This document shows, piece by piece, positions 26,591 through 35,293 of a stretch of DNA of 64,000 nt (positions within the stretch are counted from its first letter, which is position 1; each line of letters begins with the position of its first letter). A program made the translations under genes and the position numbers. The DNA lies in NCBI GenBank assembly GCA_944325215.1, contig CALUZC010000004.1, positions 1 through 64,000 on the forward strand, read 5' to 3'. The notes beneath the pieces are model-generated. The model had not been told where the DNA came from. It did not search any database and saw only the letters and a list, made by a program, of their open reading frames with translations. Origin of the DNA: an uncultured Mucispirillum sp. (GTDB taxonomy: Bacteria; Chrysiogenota; Deferribacteres; Deferribacterales; Mucispirillaceae).

Positions 26591-27709
26591 ATGGGAAAAA
26601 TTATATTAGTATTATTTATTATTGTTTTATGTAACAGGATCTATGCTGAACCACTAAAATATAGTGCTGCACCAAGTATATATTCATATTTAAGTGAAGA
26701 TTTTCAGAAAAATATATTACCTAATTTAAACCCTGTATCAGATATTTATTTTCAAAAAGCCTATAAGAAATATAAGCAGATTAATTTTAATAATGAATTT
26801 ATATTATACCAAAACACATTAAATAGCGATAAAAGCCTTCAAATAAGTCAGGAATATTTACTGCCAACATCTTCTCTTTCATTAATGTGTTTTTTAGTGG
26901 ATAAGCAGCAGGATTACAGCCTTGTGGAGCTTTTCTTTATAGAATCCACAGGAAAAATAAGCCAAGTTTATTCTATATCAGGTTATGTTAAAAATAATAA
27001 TTATAAAGAATATATTCCATATGGTATGCCAGGCTGGATATATGGAACACTTGCATTAATATACGATGATGCATCAGATTACACAAGTTATGATATATTA
27101 TTAGATGAAGAAAAATTAAGAGCTGCCTCACTAATATTCATTCCAGAAGATGAATCATACTTTAAAAATAAGGATAATATAGCAAAATACCCTGCAACTA
27201 ATGTAATAAATAAAAAAAATAAAGTAACAATCCTTATAAAAGAAAGAAGAATATTAGAATATTTTAATAAATATGAAGCAGAGCCACAGGGAACCTTTCA
27301 AAAGTATCTAGGTGGTGCTATAACTATGAAAGCCTATCTCTATGCATATACATATAGTATTAGTAAAGTTAATAATAAGGATAAAATAGAGATTATATCA
27401 TCACCTGCCTTATTTCAGCTGCAAAAAGATAAGGGATATAATAGAAGTTATGCATACCAAAAATCATATTATAAAAGTATTAAAATGAGTGAGGGGCAGG
27501 AAAATATACTTGTGCTAGACAGCCCCAATGGACATGAAATAACCACTATAGATAAAACATATTATCGTTCAAGAGATATATTATATACACCATGGAATAA
27601 CAGATATGCTGGAAATGAACTTTGGTATGCTGTTATTCTACCAAAATTAAATAAAACGGGCTATGTTTTAAGTACTAAAGTAAAAATAATAGATATGGAA
27701 AAAAGGTAA
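26591..27709 (+). CDS. Exported protein with C-terminal SH3-like segment
   Basis: A 372-residue protein with a signal peptide (residues 1-19, ending in IYAEP). I do not recognise the main body. The last 70 residues (ILVLDSPNGHEITTI ... LWYAVILPKLNKTGYVLS ...) have the strand pattern of a bacterial SH3 domain, as in the exported ankyrin protein at 2313-3353. A periplasmic role at the cell wall is plausible. Its stop overlaps the start of the next gene (TAATG), so the two are translationally coupled. Confidence 0.7.
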   Translation: MGKIILVLFIIVLCNRIYAEPLKYSAAPSIYSYLSEDFQKNILPNLNPVSDIYFQKAYKKYKQINFNNEFILYQNTLNSDKSLQISQEYLLPTSSLSLMCFLVDKQQDYSLVELFFIESTGKISQVYSISGYVKNNNYKEYIPYGMPGWIYGTLALIYDDASDYTSYDILLDEEKLRAASLIFIPEDESYFKNKDNIAKYPATNVINKKNKVTILIKERRILEYFNKYEAEPQGTFQKYLGGAITMKAYLYAYTYSISKVNNKDKIEIISSPALFQLQKDKGYNRSYAYQKSYYKSIKMSEGQENILVLDSPNGHEITTIDKTYYRSRDILYTPWNNRYAGNELWYAVILPKLNKTGYVLSTKVKIIDMEKR

Positions 27710-28596
27710 TGGTAAAAACTATACTAATATTTACAAAAGATTTTGCAGGTGAAAAACTGCTTAAATATATAAAGGAATTAAAGCTTAGCCCATTTATTGC
27801 AACCACATCAAAAAGTCATCTTTCTAAAAAGCATACAGGCAATATTTTCTTATATAAAAATGATTTTCAAATATTTGAAGTATCCCCTGAAAATTATGAA
27901 CATTCATCAAATATGCTGCCAAATGTAGATATGATATTATGTGTTGACTGGAAGAAGGATTATTTTGCAGGAAGCAGTATAAACTGCCCAGTATATTATA
28001 TGCAGCCATCACTTTTGCCAAAATACAGGGGTTATGGTGCAGTTAGTGAGCAGTTTTTACGGGGTGTTGTTATTTCTGGCATAACAATATATGAATATAA
28101 CGGTATAATCGATGGGGGCGATATTTTATATCAAGAAGAAATAAAAATAGAAGATTATTTTAATGCAGGTGATTTTATAGAAAAAGCATCTAAAAAAACA
28201 GCAGAGTTTATAAAAAAGATATATCTAGGAACAATTTTTCAAAAAAAACAGCAAAATAATGCAGCTGCATTTTATTTACCAAAAATAAGAAAAAGTAGTA
28301 AAGTGCTAGATTTTAATGCATCAGCAGTATCGGTATATAATTTTATAAGGGCATACAGCTATCCATTTAGTATGGCATCATTTTACTATAAGGGAGTTGA
28401 ATATAAAGTTTCATCTGCCAGTATAGAATCCTGGAGTGGTATTGAAGGAAAGCCGGGTGAAGTAATACTACAAAATGATTATGGACTTGTTGTAGCCTGT
28501 GGCAGTGGGTCTATACTAATAAAAGAAGTAGCCATTAATGGAAATATTATGAAAGCCCACATGATAAATGCATTTGATGGAGATATATTTGTGTAG
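27709..28596 (+). CDS. Formyltransferase-like protein with altered active site
   Basis: A 295-residue protein with the formyltransferase N-terminal fold (SLLPKYRGYG, then GITIYEYNGIIDGGDILYQ) and a Met-tRNA-formyltransferase-like C-terminal domain (VYNFIRAYSYPFSMASFYYKG ... PGEVIL). In Fmt, PurN and relatives the loop is N-x-H-[PG]-SLLP, with Asn and His catalytic. Here it reads Y97-M-Q99-P-SLLP, so both are replaced, while the Asp of the DxG motif is kept. It probably does not transfer formyl groups in the usual way. It is coupled to the upstream exported-protein gene. Confidence 0.8.
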   Translation: MVKTILIFTKDFAGEKLLKYIKELKLSPFIATTSKSHLSKKHTGNIFLYKNDFQIFEVSPENYEHSSNMLPNVDMILCVDWKKDYFAGSSINCPVYYMQPSLLPKYRGYGAVSEQFLRGVVISGITIYEYNGIIDGGDILYQEEIKIEDYFNAGDFIEKASKKTAEFIKKIYLGTIFQKKQQNNAAAFYLPKIRKSSKVLDFNASAVSVYNFIRAYSYPFSMASFYYKGVEYKVSSASIESWSGIEGKPGEVILQNDYGLVVACGSGSILIKEVAINGNIMKAHMINAFDGDIFV

Positions 28597-28602
28597 TTAT
28601 AT

Positions 28603-29067
28603 TTATATAACTTGAAATATATAAACCCCAAAGTTTTGATTAACAGCCTTTAATACATTATTGTCACATATAAGCATATTTTTTCTTATATTTTCAGGGA
28701 TATCATCTATTAGGTTGTTTGGTATATTATCAATATAAATACGTTCATTAAATTTTTTATAATAAACTAAATCAGCATACTGGCATGTTATATTAATCAC
28801 TTCATTAACTGTATATATTCTTTTAAAGTTACTACTATAAAATGAATATATAGTATTAGTAAAAGCATCATCATGGTAAACAACAGCATCAATAATTATA
28901 ACAATACTGTTTTTTGAAGCACTAGAAAATGTATTTTTAATAAAATCTTTAACATTATCTTCATTATGAAGTTTATTTATAATAAATGTAATATTACCTT
29001 TATTTAAGTTATTAGCATTAATATATTCATCAATAATAGTGTTATGATTAATTATATTATCGAACAT
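28603..29067 (-). CDS. Hypothetical protein coupled to metX
   Basis: A 154-residue protein overlapping the end of metX by 11 bases, so it is the third gene of the metY-metX operon. In many bacteria this place is taken by metW, a methyltransferase-like gene. The sequence has a strand-like NSIVIIIDAVVYHDDAF segment but lacks the glycine-rich SAM-binding motif of MetW. It may be a diverged relative or an unrelated protein. It converges with the formyltransferase-like gene, leaving six bases between stops. Confidence 0.65.
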   Translation of the reverse strand: MFDNIINHNTIIDEYINANNLNKGNITFIINKLHNEDNVKDFIKNTFSSASKNSIVIIIDAVVYHDDAFTNTIYSFYSSNFKRIYTVNEVINITCQYADLVYYKKFNERIYIDNIPNNLIDDIPENIRKNMLICDNNVLKAVNQNFGVYIFQVI

Positions 29068-30193
29068 TTTTTTTCCTCCATGCTTTTTCTAAAAAAGAAA
29101 AAGTAACAGCCGATAAATCATCAAATTCTAAAAGAAATGCATCATGACCATAATCTGAATCAATAGTTACCCTTTCAACTTTATTTCCATATGTTTTCAT
29201 AATATCACACATTTCGTCCATTTGGTAAGCAGGAAAAAGAAAATCAGTAGTAAAATCAATAAAAAGCGAGTTTGCTTTTAATCTTTTTAAGCTTTCAGCA
29301 TAAGAGCCATATCCATATGATAAATCAAATATATCCATAGCTTTTAAAAGATATAGATAGCTGTTTGCATCAAAGCGTTCAGTAAATTTGTAGCCATTAT
29401 ACCGAAGATAATTTTCCACTTCAAAGGAACTGGAAAAATCAAAAATACTATCCTGATGCCCAAGCCTTCTGCCAAATTTAGAATTAAATGATGCATCAGA
29501 AAGGTATGTAATATGGCCTGCCATTCTAGCTATTGCAAGCCCATCTTTTGGTGCAGTCTTATCGTAATAATTGCCTTCCTGCCAGTTTGGATCTTTTATA
29601 ATAGCATATCTTCCAACAGTATTAAAAGCCATAGCCATAGGTGTAATTCTACCAGCTGCTGATATTATAATAGCATTTTCAACAATTTCAGGGTAAGTAA
29701 TAGACCATTCTAAAGCCTGCATACCACCTAGAGAGCCACCTGCAACACAAAAAAGTTTTTCAATTTGCAGATAATCCAGCAGTTTTTTTTGGGCTTTCAC
29801 CATATCTCTAATTGTAACAACAGGAAATTTTAAAGCATAACGGCTTCCTGTATATGGGTCAATACTAGCAGGGCCAGTGGAGCCATAACAGCTTCCTAAA
29901 ATATTTGAACAAACAACAAAATATTTATTTGTATCAATTGGTTTATTAGGTCCTATCATAGGGTCCCACCAGCCTGCAGTGCTGTTATCAGATGAAGAAA
30001 GCCCAGCAGCATGTGCTGAGCCTGTTAAAGCATGGCAAACTAATATTGCATTACTTTTATCTTCATTTAAAGTGCCATATGTTTCGTATGCTATTGTAAC
30101 AGGAGAAATCATTCTGCCACTTTCTAGAAAAAATTCATCTTTAAAAGTCACATGCTGCGTGTTGACTATTCCTAAAGAATTTTCTGTATTCAT
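29057..30193 (-). CDS. metX: Homoserine O-acetyltransferase MetX
   Basis: A 378-residue alpha/beta-hydrolase-fold enzyme that acetylates L-homoserine with acetyl-CoA in methionine synthesis. Signatures are FFLESGRMISPVTIAYETYG, NAILVCHALTGSAH, WWDPMIGPNKPIDT and the nucleophile motif GGSLGGMQALEW. The charge-relay Asp and His lie in DFTTDFLFP and YGHDAFLLE. Its start overlaps the metY stop (TAATG). The family splits into acetyl and succinyl enzymes; the adjacent O-acetylhomoserine sulfhydrylase supports the acetyl form. Confidence 0.95.
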   Translation of the reverse strand: MNTENSLGIVNTQHVTFKDEFFLESGRMISPVTIAYETYGTLNEDKSNAILVCHALTGSAHAAGLSSSDNSTAGWWDPMIGPNKPIDTNKYFVVCSNILGSCYGSTGPASIDPYTGSRYALKFPVVTIRDMVKAQKKLLDYLQIEKLFCVAGGSLGGMQALEWSITYPEIVENAIIISAAGRITPMAMAFNTVGRYAIIKDPNWQEGNYYDKTAPKDGLAIARMAGHITYLSDASFNSKFGRRLGHQDSIFDFSSSFEVENYLRYNGYKFTERFDANSYLYLLKAMDIFDLSYGYGSYAESLKRLKANSLFIDFTTDFLFPAYQMDEMCDIMKTYGNKVERVTIDSDYGHDAFLLEFDDLSAVTFSFLEKAWRKKNVR

Positions 30194-31467
30194 TAATCTT
30201 CTAATGCCCTTTCAAAATCTGCAATAATATCATTAATATTTTCTATACCAACAGAAACACGTATTAAATCACCACTAATACCGATAGCTTCAAGCTCTTT
30301 ATCTGGTACCTGCCTGTGAGTAGTGCTTGCTGGGTGAGTTACAATAGTCTTTATATCACCAATATTTACAACATGTATAGGCAGAGTTACTTTTTCTATG
30401 AATTTTTTACATTTTTCATAGCCACCTTTAATGCCAAAAGTAAGTAAGCTTGCACCTTTTTCTTTTAAATATTTAGAAGCATTTGTATAGTTTTCATCAC
30501 CTTCTAAACCATTATATTTTACCCATGCAACATTTTTATTAGTTTTTAAATATGCAGCAAGCTGTTTTGCATTTTCTACATGAGCCTTCATTCTTAAATG
30601 TAATGTTCCTATACCCTGCTGTATTAAGAAGGAATTAAACGGACTTATAGCACCACCTATATCTCTCATAGCAGATACTCTAATTTTTGCAGCAAAGCAT
30701 GCAGGTCCAAAATGTTTAGTAAACACTAAACCATGATAGCTTTCATCTGGTGTATTAAATTCTTCAAATCTGCCACTATTTGCCCAGTCAAATTTTCCAC
30801 TATCTACAACAATACCACCAAGAACGGCACCATGACCTGCTAAAAATTTAGTAGCAGAATGGATTACAATATGTGCCCCATGTTCAATAGGTCTTAAAAG
30901 GTATGGAGTAGCACATGTGCTGTCTACAACTAATGGTAGTTTATATTTATTAGCAAGAGCAGCAAATTTTTCAAAATCAGGCACAAAACCTTGTGGGTTT
31001 GCAACTGCTTCTAAATAAATTGCTTTTGTTTTATCATCAATTTGCTTTTCAAATTCTTCAATATTAGCAGGGTTTGCAAAACGGAATTCTATACCAAGCC
31101 TTGCAAATTGAGAAGTGAAAAGAGTATGTGTGCCGCCATATAAAAGTGTGGAAGTAACAACATTGTCACCTGGTTTTGCAAGAGTAACTATAGTCATAAA
31201 TTCTGCAAACTGACCACTTGCACATGCAAGAGCAGCAATACCACCTTCTAAAGCAGCCACAGTTTCTTCTAAAACAGAAGATGTTGGGTTATTAAGCCTT
31301 GAATAAATATAGCCAGCAGTAGATAAATCAAAAAGGTTTGCAGCATGTTCAGCATTTTGAAACTGGTATGCATTAGATAAATAAATAGGTGGGTTAGTAG
31401 CACCTGTTTCGTCCCTTTTGTATGTGCCATGAACGGCTAAAGTTTCGATAGATAATTCTTTCTTCAT
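30193..31467 (-). CDS. metY: O-acetylhomoserine sulfhydrylase MetY
   Basis: A 424-residue PLP-dependent enzyme that makes homocysteine from O-acetylhomoserine and sulfide. The PLP lysine lies in HSATKFLAGHG, and other family motifs are VHGTYKRDETGATNPPIY, RLNNPTSSVLEE and GLEGDENY. I set the start at the ATG at 31467, six bases after GTGAGG. A GTG at 31479 in frame is itself part of the Shine-Dalgarno sequence. The gene lies behind a SAM-I riboswitch and leads the metY-metX operon. Confidence 0.95.
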   Translation of the reverse strand: MKKELSIETLAVHGTYKRDETGATNPPIYLSNAYQFQNAEHAANLFDLSTAGYIYSRLNNPTSSVLEETVAALEGGIAALACASGQFAEFMTIVTLAKPGDNVVTSTLLYGGTHTLFTSQFARLGIEFRFANPANIEEFEKQIDDKTKAIYLEAVANPQGFVPDFEKFAALANKYKLPLVVDSTCATPYLLRPIEHGAHIVIHSATKFLAGHGAVLGGIVVDSGKFDWANSGRFEEFNTPDESYHGLVFTKHFGPACFAAKIRVSAMRDIGGAISPFNSFLIQQGIGTLHLRMKAHVENAKQLAAYLKTNKNVAWVKYNGLEGDENYTNASKYLKEKGASLLTFGIKGGYEKCKKFIEKVTLPIHVVNIGDIKTIVTHPASTTHRQVPDKELEAIGISGDLIRVSVGIENINDIIADFERALED

Positions 31468-31473
31468 AATATA

Positions 31474-31552
31474 CCTCACTTAAAAATATTTACTTTATCT
31501 TATGTGAGGCTGAAGATATGACTATAATAAGAACTATTAATAAGAACTTATC
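31474..31552 (-). promoter_or_regulatory. SAM riboswitch expression platform (ribosome-site sequestor)
   Basis: Between aptamer and metY, CCTCAC (minus strand, 31509-31504) can pair with GTGAGG (31479-31474), the metY Shine-Dalgarno sequence. In the alternative fold, the aptamer's 5' P1 strand CTTATCGTGAG (31649-31639) can pair with CTCACATAAG (31508-31499), with a single bulged C. The two folds exclude each other, which is the layout expected for SAM-dependent translational repression. No intrinsic terminator is seen here. Confidence 0.65.
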
Positions 31553-31649
31553 TCCCCCCTAATAACTGGAGCAGGAATTAGCACCATCTGCTTTTTATCG
31601 CCGGTTGCTGCAGCTTCAAAGGGCCCGTCCCTCCACTGCTCACGATAAG
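31547..31649 (-). ncRNA. SAM-I (S-box) riboswitch aptamer
   Basis: On the minus strand the leader carries the S-box core in order: P1 5' strand CTTATC, GAGGGACGGGCCC with TGAAGC, GCAACC, GGTGCTAATTCC, and the P1 3' strand GATAAG. P1 closes exactly (31644-31649 with 31547-31552). S-box RNAs bind S-adenosylmethionine and switch off methionine genes, consistent with metY and metX directly downstream. The aptamer begins just after a predicted transcription start. Confidence 0.93.
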
Positions 31650-31658
31650 ATTTTATTC

Positions 31659-31687
31659 ATACTATACATCATTTATTTTAATGTCAA
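31659..31687 (-). promoter_or_regulatory. Promoter of the metY-metX operon
   Basis: On the minus strand, TTGACA (31687-31682), a 17-base spacer and TAGTAT (31664-31659) form a sigma-70-type promoter. The expected start point lies a few bases before the aptamer. Confidence 0.65.
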
Positions 31688-31813
31688 GAAAAAAATAATA
31701 CAAAAATAGTATGAAATACATAAAATGTAATAATAATAAGAAAAATTATATTATTTTTTTTATGATTAATCGATGAATATTATAAAAATATGTTATATAC
31801 AATATTTAGAAAG

Positions 31814-31845
31814 TAAGGGCATAATAACAAAGTATTTTGCCCTTA
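31814..31845 (-). terminator. Hairpin after the MBL-fold pseudogene
   Basis: An 8-bp stem (TAAGGGCA at 31814-31821 with TGCCCTTA at 31838-31845) lies just beyond the gene's end, followed on the minus strand by a T-rich stretch. Confidence 0.5.
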
Positions 31846-31852
31846 TAAAATA

Positions 31853-32671
31853 TTATTTCCAGGTAACTGGTTTATAAAATGGTGTATGAGAGCCAACAAT
31901 TAAAGTATTTGTGCCTTTAGACTTATTCATTACCTTAATTCTTGATTTTACAGCCATATCTTTATTTGTATCATAAATAACAGCAGTATTTGGGTACTTC
32001 ATTTGGATTTCATATGCATGAAAAATATCAGCAATAAATAGTAAGTCTGTATTTTTATCTTTAATATTAATCATACTGTGTCCGGGAGTATGACCATAGG
32101 CATTAATTGCAGTAATTTCTTTAAAGTCATTATCAATAACCCCTTGACTAAATAATTTTATGTTATTTTTATATGGAGCAAGTAATTTTTTTGCAGTTTC
32201 TGCTGATTTATCATTAGCTTTTTTAAAAAAATAATCATATTCAACTTTATTTATCTATATTTTAGCATTTGGGAAGGTTGGTTTATTATTATTTATCATA
32301 CCACCAATATGGTCAAAATGAAGATGTGTAAAAATAATATGTGTAATATCACTAAATTTTAGCCCTGCAATTTTTAAGGCTTTTTTAAGGCTGTTAATAG
32401 TATCAGGATAGCCAGTATCAATTAGAATATTATTTTTCCCTTTTTTAATTATTACAATATTAGTATTTGTAGTGTATTTACCGTTAGGGAAAATCTTTTT
32501 ACTGTATTTAGCAGCATCATTATCTATAATTAAAATGCTATTATCTCTTGGAAAACTTTTTAATGATGTAATATAAACATCTGCATTATTAATTTTTGTA
32601 TGGTAGTATTCTTTTTCTGCTGCAAATAAAAATGAAGGACAAAGTAGTAAAAATAAAATAATTTTTTTCAT
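31853..32671 (-). pseudogene. Exported metallo-beta-lactamase-fold hydrolase, interrupted by one stop codon
   Basis: The frame runs from ATG 32671 with a signal peptide (residues 1-18), the metal-binding motif THLHFDHIGG near residues 115-124, and a first part ending at NAKI, where a TAG stands at 32257-32255. Past the stop the same frame continues without interruption through KVEYDYFFKKAND, then INAYGHTPGHS with a second metal-site His, and ends at 31853 after 273 codons in all. The family normally spans the whole length, so a single nonsense change (possibly from TGG or TAT) explains the break. Recoding or a sequencing error cannot be excluded. Confidence 0.75.
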
Positions 32672-32776
32672 ATATTATCTCTTATTGTATAGTGTATATA
32701 AAATATTTAATATATGCAAACAATACTTGCATAAAAAGTAAAAATAAGTATAGTAAAGAAAATAAAGAGGTGAATC

Positions 32777-33259
32777 ATGCGAACAATAATTATAGCGGCA
32801 GTTATTGCTATTTTAGCAGGTATAATATACCAAAAAGTTGTTAAGGAAAACATGGAAGTAAAAGAGATAGTTGATCAGACAAAAGATATAGTAAGTGGTG
32901 CAGCAAATAAAGTTAATGAAGCAATAGGTGATGAATCATCACGAAAAGAAGCAGTTGATAATGCCTTAAATAATGTGGAGGAATTTTCTAATACTGTTTC
33001 AGAAAAAGTAAAGGAAGAGGCCCTTAAAAAAGGAAAGTATGTTGCAGAAAGTATTATTGCAGAAAATATAAATACTGACCAAAACATAACATGTGATATT
33101 GCAAAAGCTACAGTGCAGAAAATAGCTGGTGATGAAATGCTTACTACAAAGGAAGAAAAATATATTGATGGTTTATATAAAACAATGCGTAACACATCAG
33201 ATATATCTAAAGAGGCAGCATTTTCTACCATAGAGCTTATATACTGTGGAAATAATTAG
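32777..33259 (+). CDS. Membrane-anchored hypothetical protein
   Basis: A 160-residue protein with an N-terminal membrane segment (residues 3-18, IIIAAVIAILAGIIYQ) followed by a charged helical region rich in Lys, Glu, Asp and Ala (about residues 25-95), probably coiled-coil. The rest is helical with two cysteines. No family is recognised. It has an AGAGGTG Shine-Dalgarno sequence and diverges from the broken MBL-fold gene. Its stop overlaps the stop of the converging MFS gene by four bases. Confidence 0.65.
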   Translation: MRTIIIAAVIAILAGIIYQKVVKENMEVKEIVDQTKDIVSGAANKVNEAIGDESSRKEAVDNALNNVEEFSNTVSEKVKEEALKKGKYVAESIIAENINTDQNITCDIAKATVQKIAGDEMLTTKEEKYIDGLYKTMRNTSDISKEAAFSTIELIYCGNN

Positions 33260-34518
33260 AAATTATTAATTATTGGTTTTATTTCTTTATTTACTTTTTT
33301 CATATTAAATAAAAGAAAAATAGAGGCAAAAAGCATTATTAAGCACCATATAAGCATAGTGGCTTGTGGTGGTATTTTTTCAGTTATTGAGCCTGCGAAA
33401 AAGCAGCCAATTGGTCCAAACCCTAAGTTTACAATGGTGTATATGCTTATTACTCTGCTTCTCATTTCTACAGATGAGATAGTTTGAAAAAGTGTATTAG
33501 ATGCAATAAATGTTGCCACAAGCCCAAGCCCTGCAGGTATGGCAAGAGCCATAGAAATGGCAGGAAATGGTGATACTGCAAATAAAGCAAGGCTTATGGA
33601 GTATAAAAGGCTTACTTTTACAACAGGTTTTGGCATTTCTTCAAGTTTTACAAGTGAAGCAACAGAAAAAGCACCAATAATCGCACCAAAGCCAAAAAAG
33701 CCCATTAAAAACCCTAAAAGTTTAGAATCCCCATGGAGAATATCTTTAGCAAATATAGGAAACATAACAGTGTAAGAGTATGAGAAAAGCCCAAATATAC
33801 CTAAAAATATAAACATAGTTTTTAGTGTATAGAAGTTTTTAACATACTTTATACCATCTATAACATCTTTTATCATATTATGTTTTTTATTATCTTGCTG
33901 TATTTCTTTAAATTTTATAATATAAAGAGCATATAAAACTGGGATATAAAGGACAGCAGTCAGTAAAAAGCAAAACCCTTCCCCTGCATAAAAAACAATA
34001 AATCCTGCAATAGATGGCCCTATTAAACGTGAAAGATTAAATGTCATAGATTGTAAAGCTAAGGCACTTTTTAAATTTTTTCTATTTTCTACCATTAGTA
34101 AAATAGATGACTGGCGTGCAGGCATATCAATGGCAGAGACTATTCCTAAAAACAAACTTAAAAGCATAATTAAGTAATAGTTAATAGTATTTGTTAAAAC
34201 AAGGGCGGCCATAATTAAAGCATGCATCATAGTAAGAAACTGTGTAAACATAAGTGTTTTTCTTTTATCATGCTGTTCAAGGTAAGCTCCAGCTAAAAGT
34301 CCAACAATAAATATGGGAGCATTTGCTAAAAGTTCTATTATACCAAGTTTTAATGGTGATTCTGTAAGACGATATACAAGCCATGAGGAAGCAAGTTTTT
34401 GAACCCAAACACCAGTCATAGCAGCAGACTGCCCAGCAAGGTAAATTTTAAATTCTCTAGATTTAAGAGCAGAAAATGTATTTGGATCAAATCTAAAGGG
34501 CAGCCTTATATGCAGCAT
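33256..34518 (-). CDS. MFS transporter (EntS/MFS_3 type)
   Basis: A 420-residue major-facilitator protein with about 12 hydrophobic segments. The start FSALKSREFKIYLAGQSAAMTGVWVQKLASSWLVYRLT is the hallmark of the MFS_3 group, which includes the enterobactin exporter EntS. The loop motif GAYLEQHDKRKTLM corresponds to the conserved loop 2-3 of MFS, and IDMPARQSSILLMV follows. The substrate cannot be told from sequence. The start overlaps the stop of a small exported-protein gene upstream, suggesting an operon. Confidence 0.9.
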   Translation of the reverse strand: MLHIRLPFRFDPNTFSALKSREFKIYLAGQSAAMTGVWVQKLASSWLVYRLTESPLKLGIIELLANAPIFIVGLLAGAYLEQHDKRKTLMFTQFLTMMHALIMAALVLTNTINYYLIMLLSLFLGIVSAIDMPARQSSILLMVENRKNLKSALALQSMTFNLSRLIGPSIAGFIVFYAGEGFCFLLTAVLYIPVLYALYIIKFKEIQQDNKKHNMIKDVIDGIKYVKNFYTLKTMFIFLGIFGLFSYSYTVMFPIFAKDILHGDSKLLGFLMGFFGFGAIIGAFSVASLVKLEEMPKPVVKVSLLYSISLALFAVSPFPAISMALAIPAGLGLVATFIASNTLFQTISSVEMRSRVISIYTIVNLGFGPIGCFFAGSITEKIPPQATMLIWCLIMLFASIFLLFNMKKVNKEIKPIINNF

Positions 34519-34802
34519 TATTTATCCCTCATCATGCATTTATACATTCTGTCAGGCTCAGGGCTGCATTTATAGAGAGAGCATTGGTTTAATGGGTATG
34601 ATTTATGTTTTATAGTATCATATATTCTATATTCTTTACTGTTATTATTTTTATCACCAAACTGAACAAGTTTCCAGTATTTAAGTTCCTGTTTATTACA
34701 CACTAATATTCGCTGGCCATAAAGGGTGGCTTCATCTAAAGTGAGAGAAAAAACATTAAAAGGTATTGCAAATAATAAAAATAAAATACATAATAATTTC
34801 AT
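34518..34802 (-). CDS. Small exported hypothetical protein
   Basis: A 94-residue protein with a signal peptide (residues 1-19, MKLLCILFLLFAIPFNVFS) and four cysteines in the mature part, three of them near the C-terminus. No family is recognised. It overlaps the MFS transporter start, so the two are likely expressed together. The location is probably periplasmic. Confidence 0.6.
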   Translation of the reverse strand: MKLLCILFLLFAIPFNVFSLTLDEATLYGQRILVCNKQELKYWKLVQFGDKNNNSKEYRIYDTIKHKSYPLNQCSLYKCSPEPDRMYKCMMRDK

Positions 34803-34888
34803 ACTTTTATAATATAACTAAAATTAGAAATTATCAATTTATTTTATATATAATTTATGATAATGTCATATAATACTTAAGGTGTAGA

Positions 34889-35293
34889 ATGTGGCGTGTA
34901 TTATTTTTATTATTTTTATTATCAGTAAATGTGTATGCTCAAAATATAGGTGGTCCTATTGTGCGTGGTGTTGAGCCTAAAGAGCCAAAGCCATATGGGG
35001 ATCCAAAGCTTTTTGACCCATTTAATAATCCAGATGAACGTGATGAGCCATATATAGAAGATCCAGATATGACTAGAATGGAGCTTCCATTTAAAGAGCC
35101 AGAAATACTTTTTGATAGAGAGCTTCAAGATGAAATGATTCAGCGATATTATGAAAAAGAGCCTGAAGGTCCACTGCTTTTTGAGCCAGATTTAAGATAT
35201 AAGGACCCTATGGCAAAAGAGCCAGAACCACTCATATTAGTGCCTGATGAAAGAAACCTTGGAAGATGCCCAAAAGGATTAAGATGTGATTAG
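34889..35293 (+). CDS. Exported Pro/Glu-rich protein
   Basis: A 134-residue protein with a signal peptide (residues 1-17, ending in VYAQN). The mature part is full of KEPEP-, DEPY- and DPF-type segments and acidic, so it is probably disordered or extended and located in the periplasm or at the envelope. No family is recognised. It converges with marC, with overlapping stops. Confidence 0.6.
   Translation: MWRVLFLLFLLSVNVYAQNIGGPIVRGVEPKEPKPYGDPKLFDPFNNPDERDEPYIEDPDMTRMELPFKEPEILFDRELQDEMIQRYYEKEPEGPLLFEPDLRYKDPMAKEPEPLILVPDERNLGRCPKGLRCD

Noticed and set aside
28603-29067. Naming this gene metW
   Set aside because: The position fits but the SAM-binding motif of MetW is absent.
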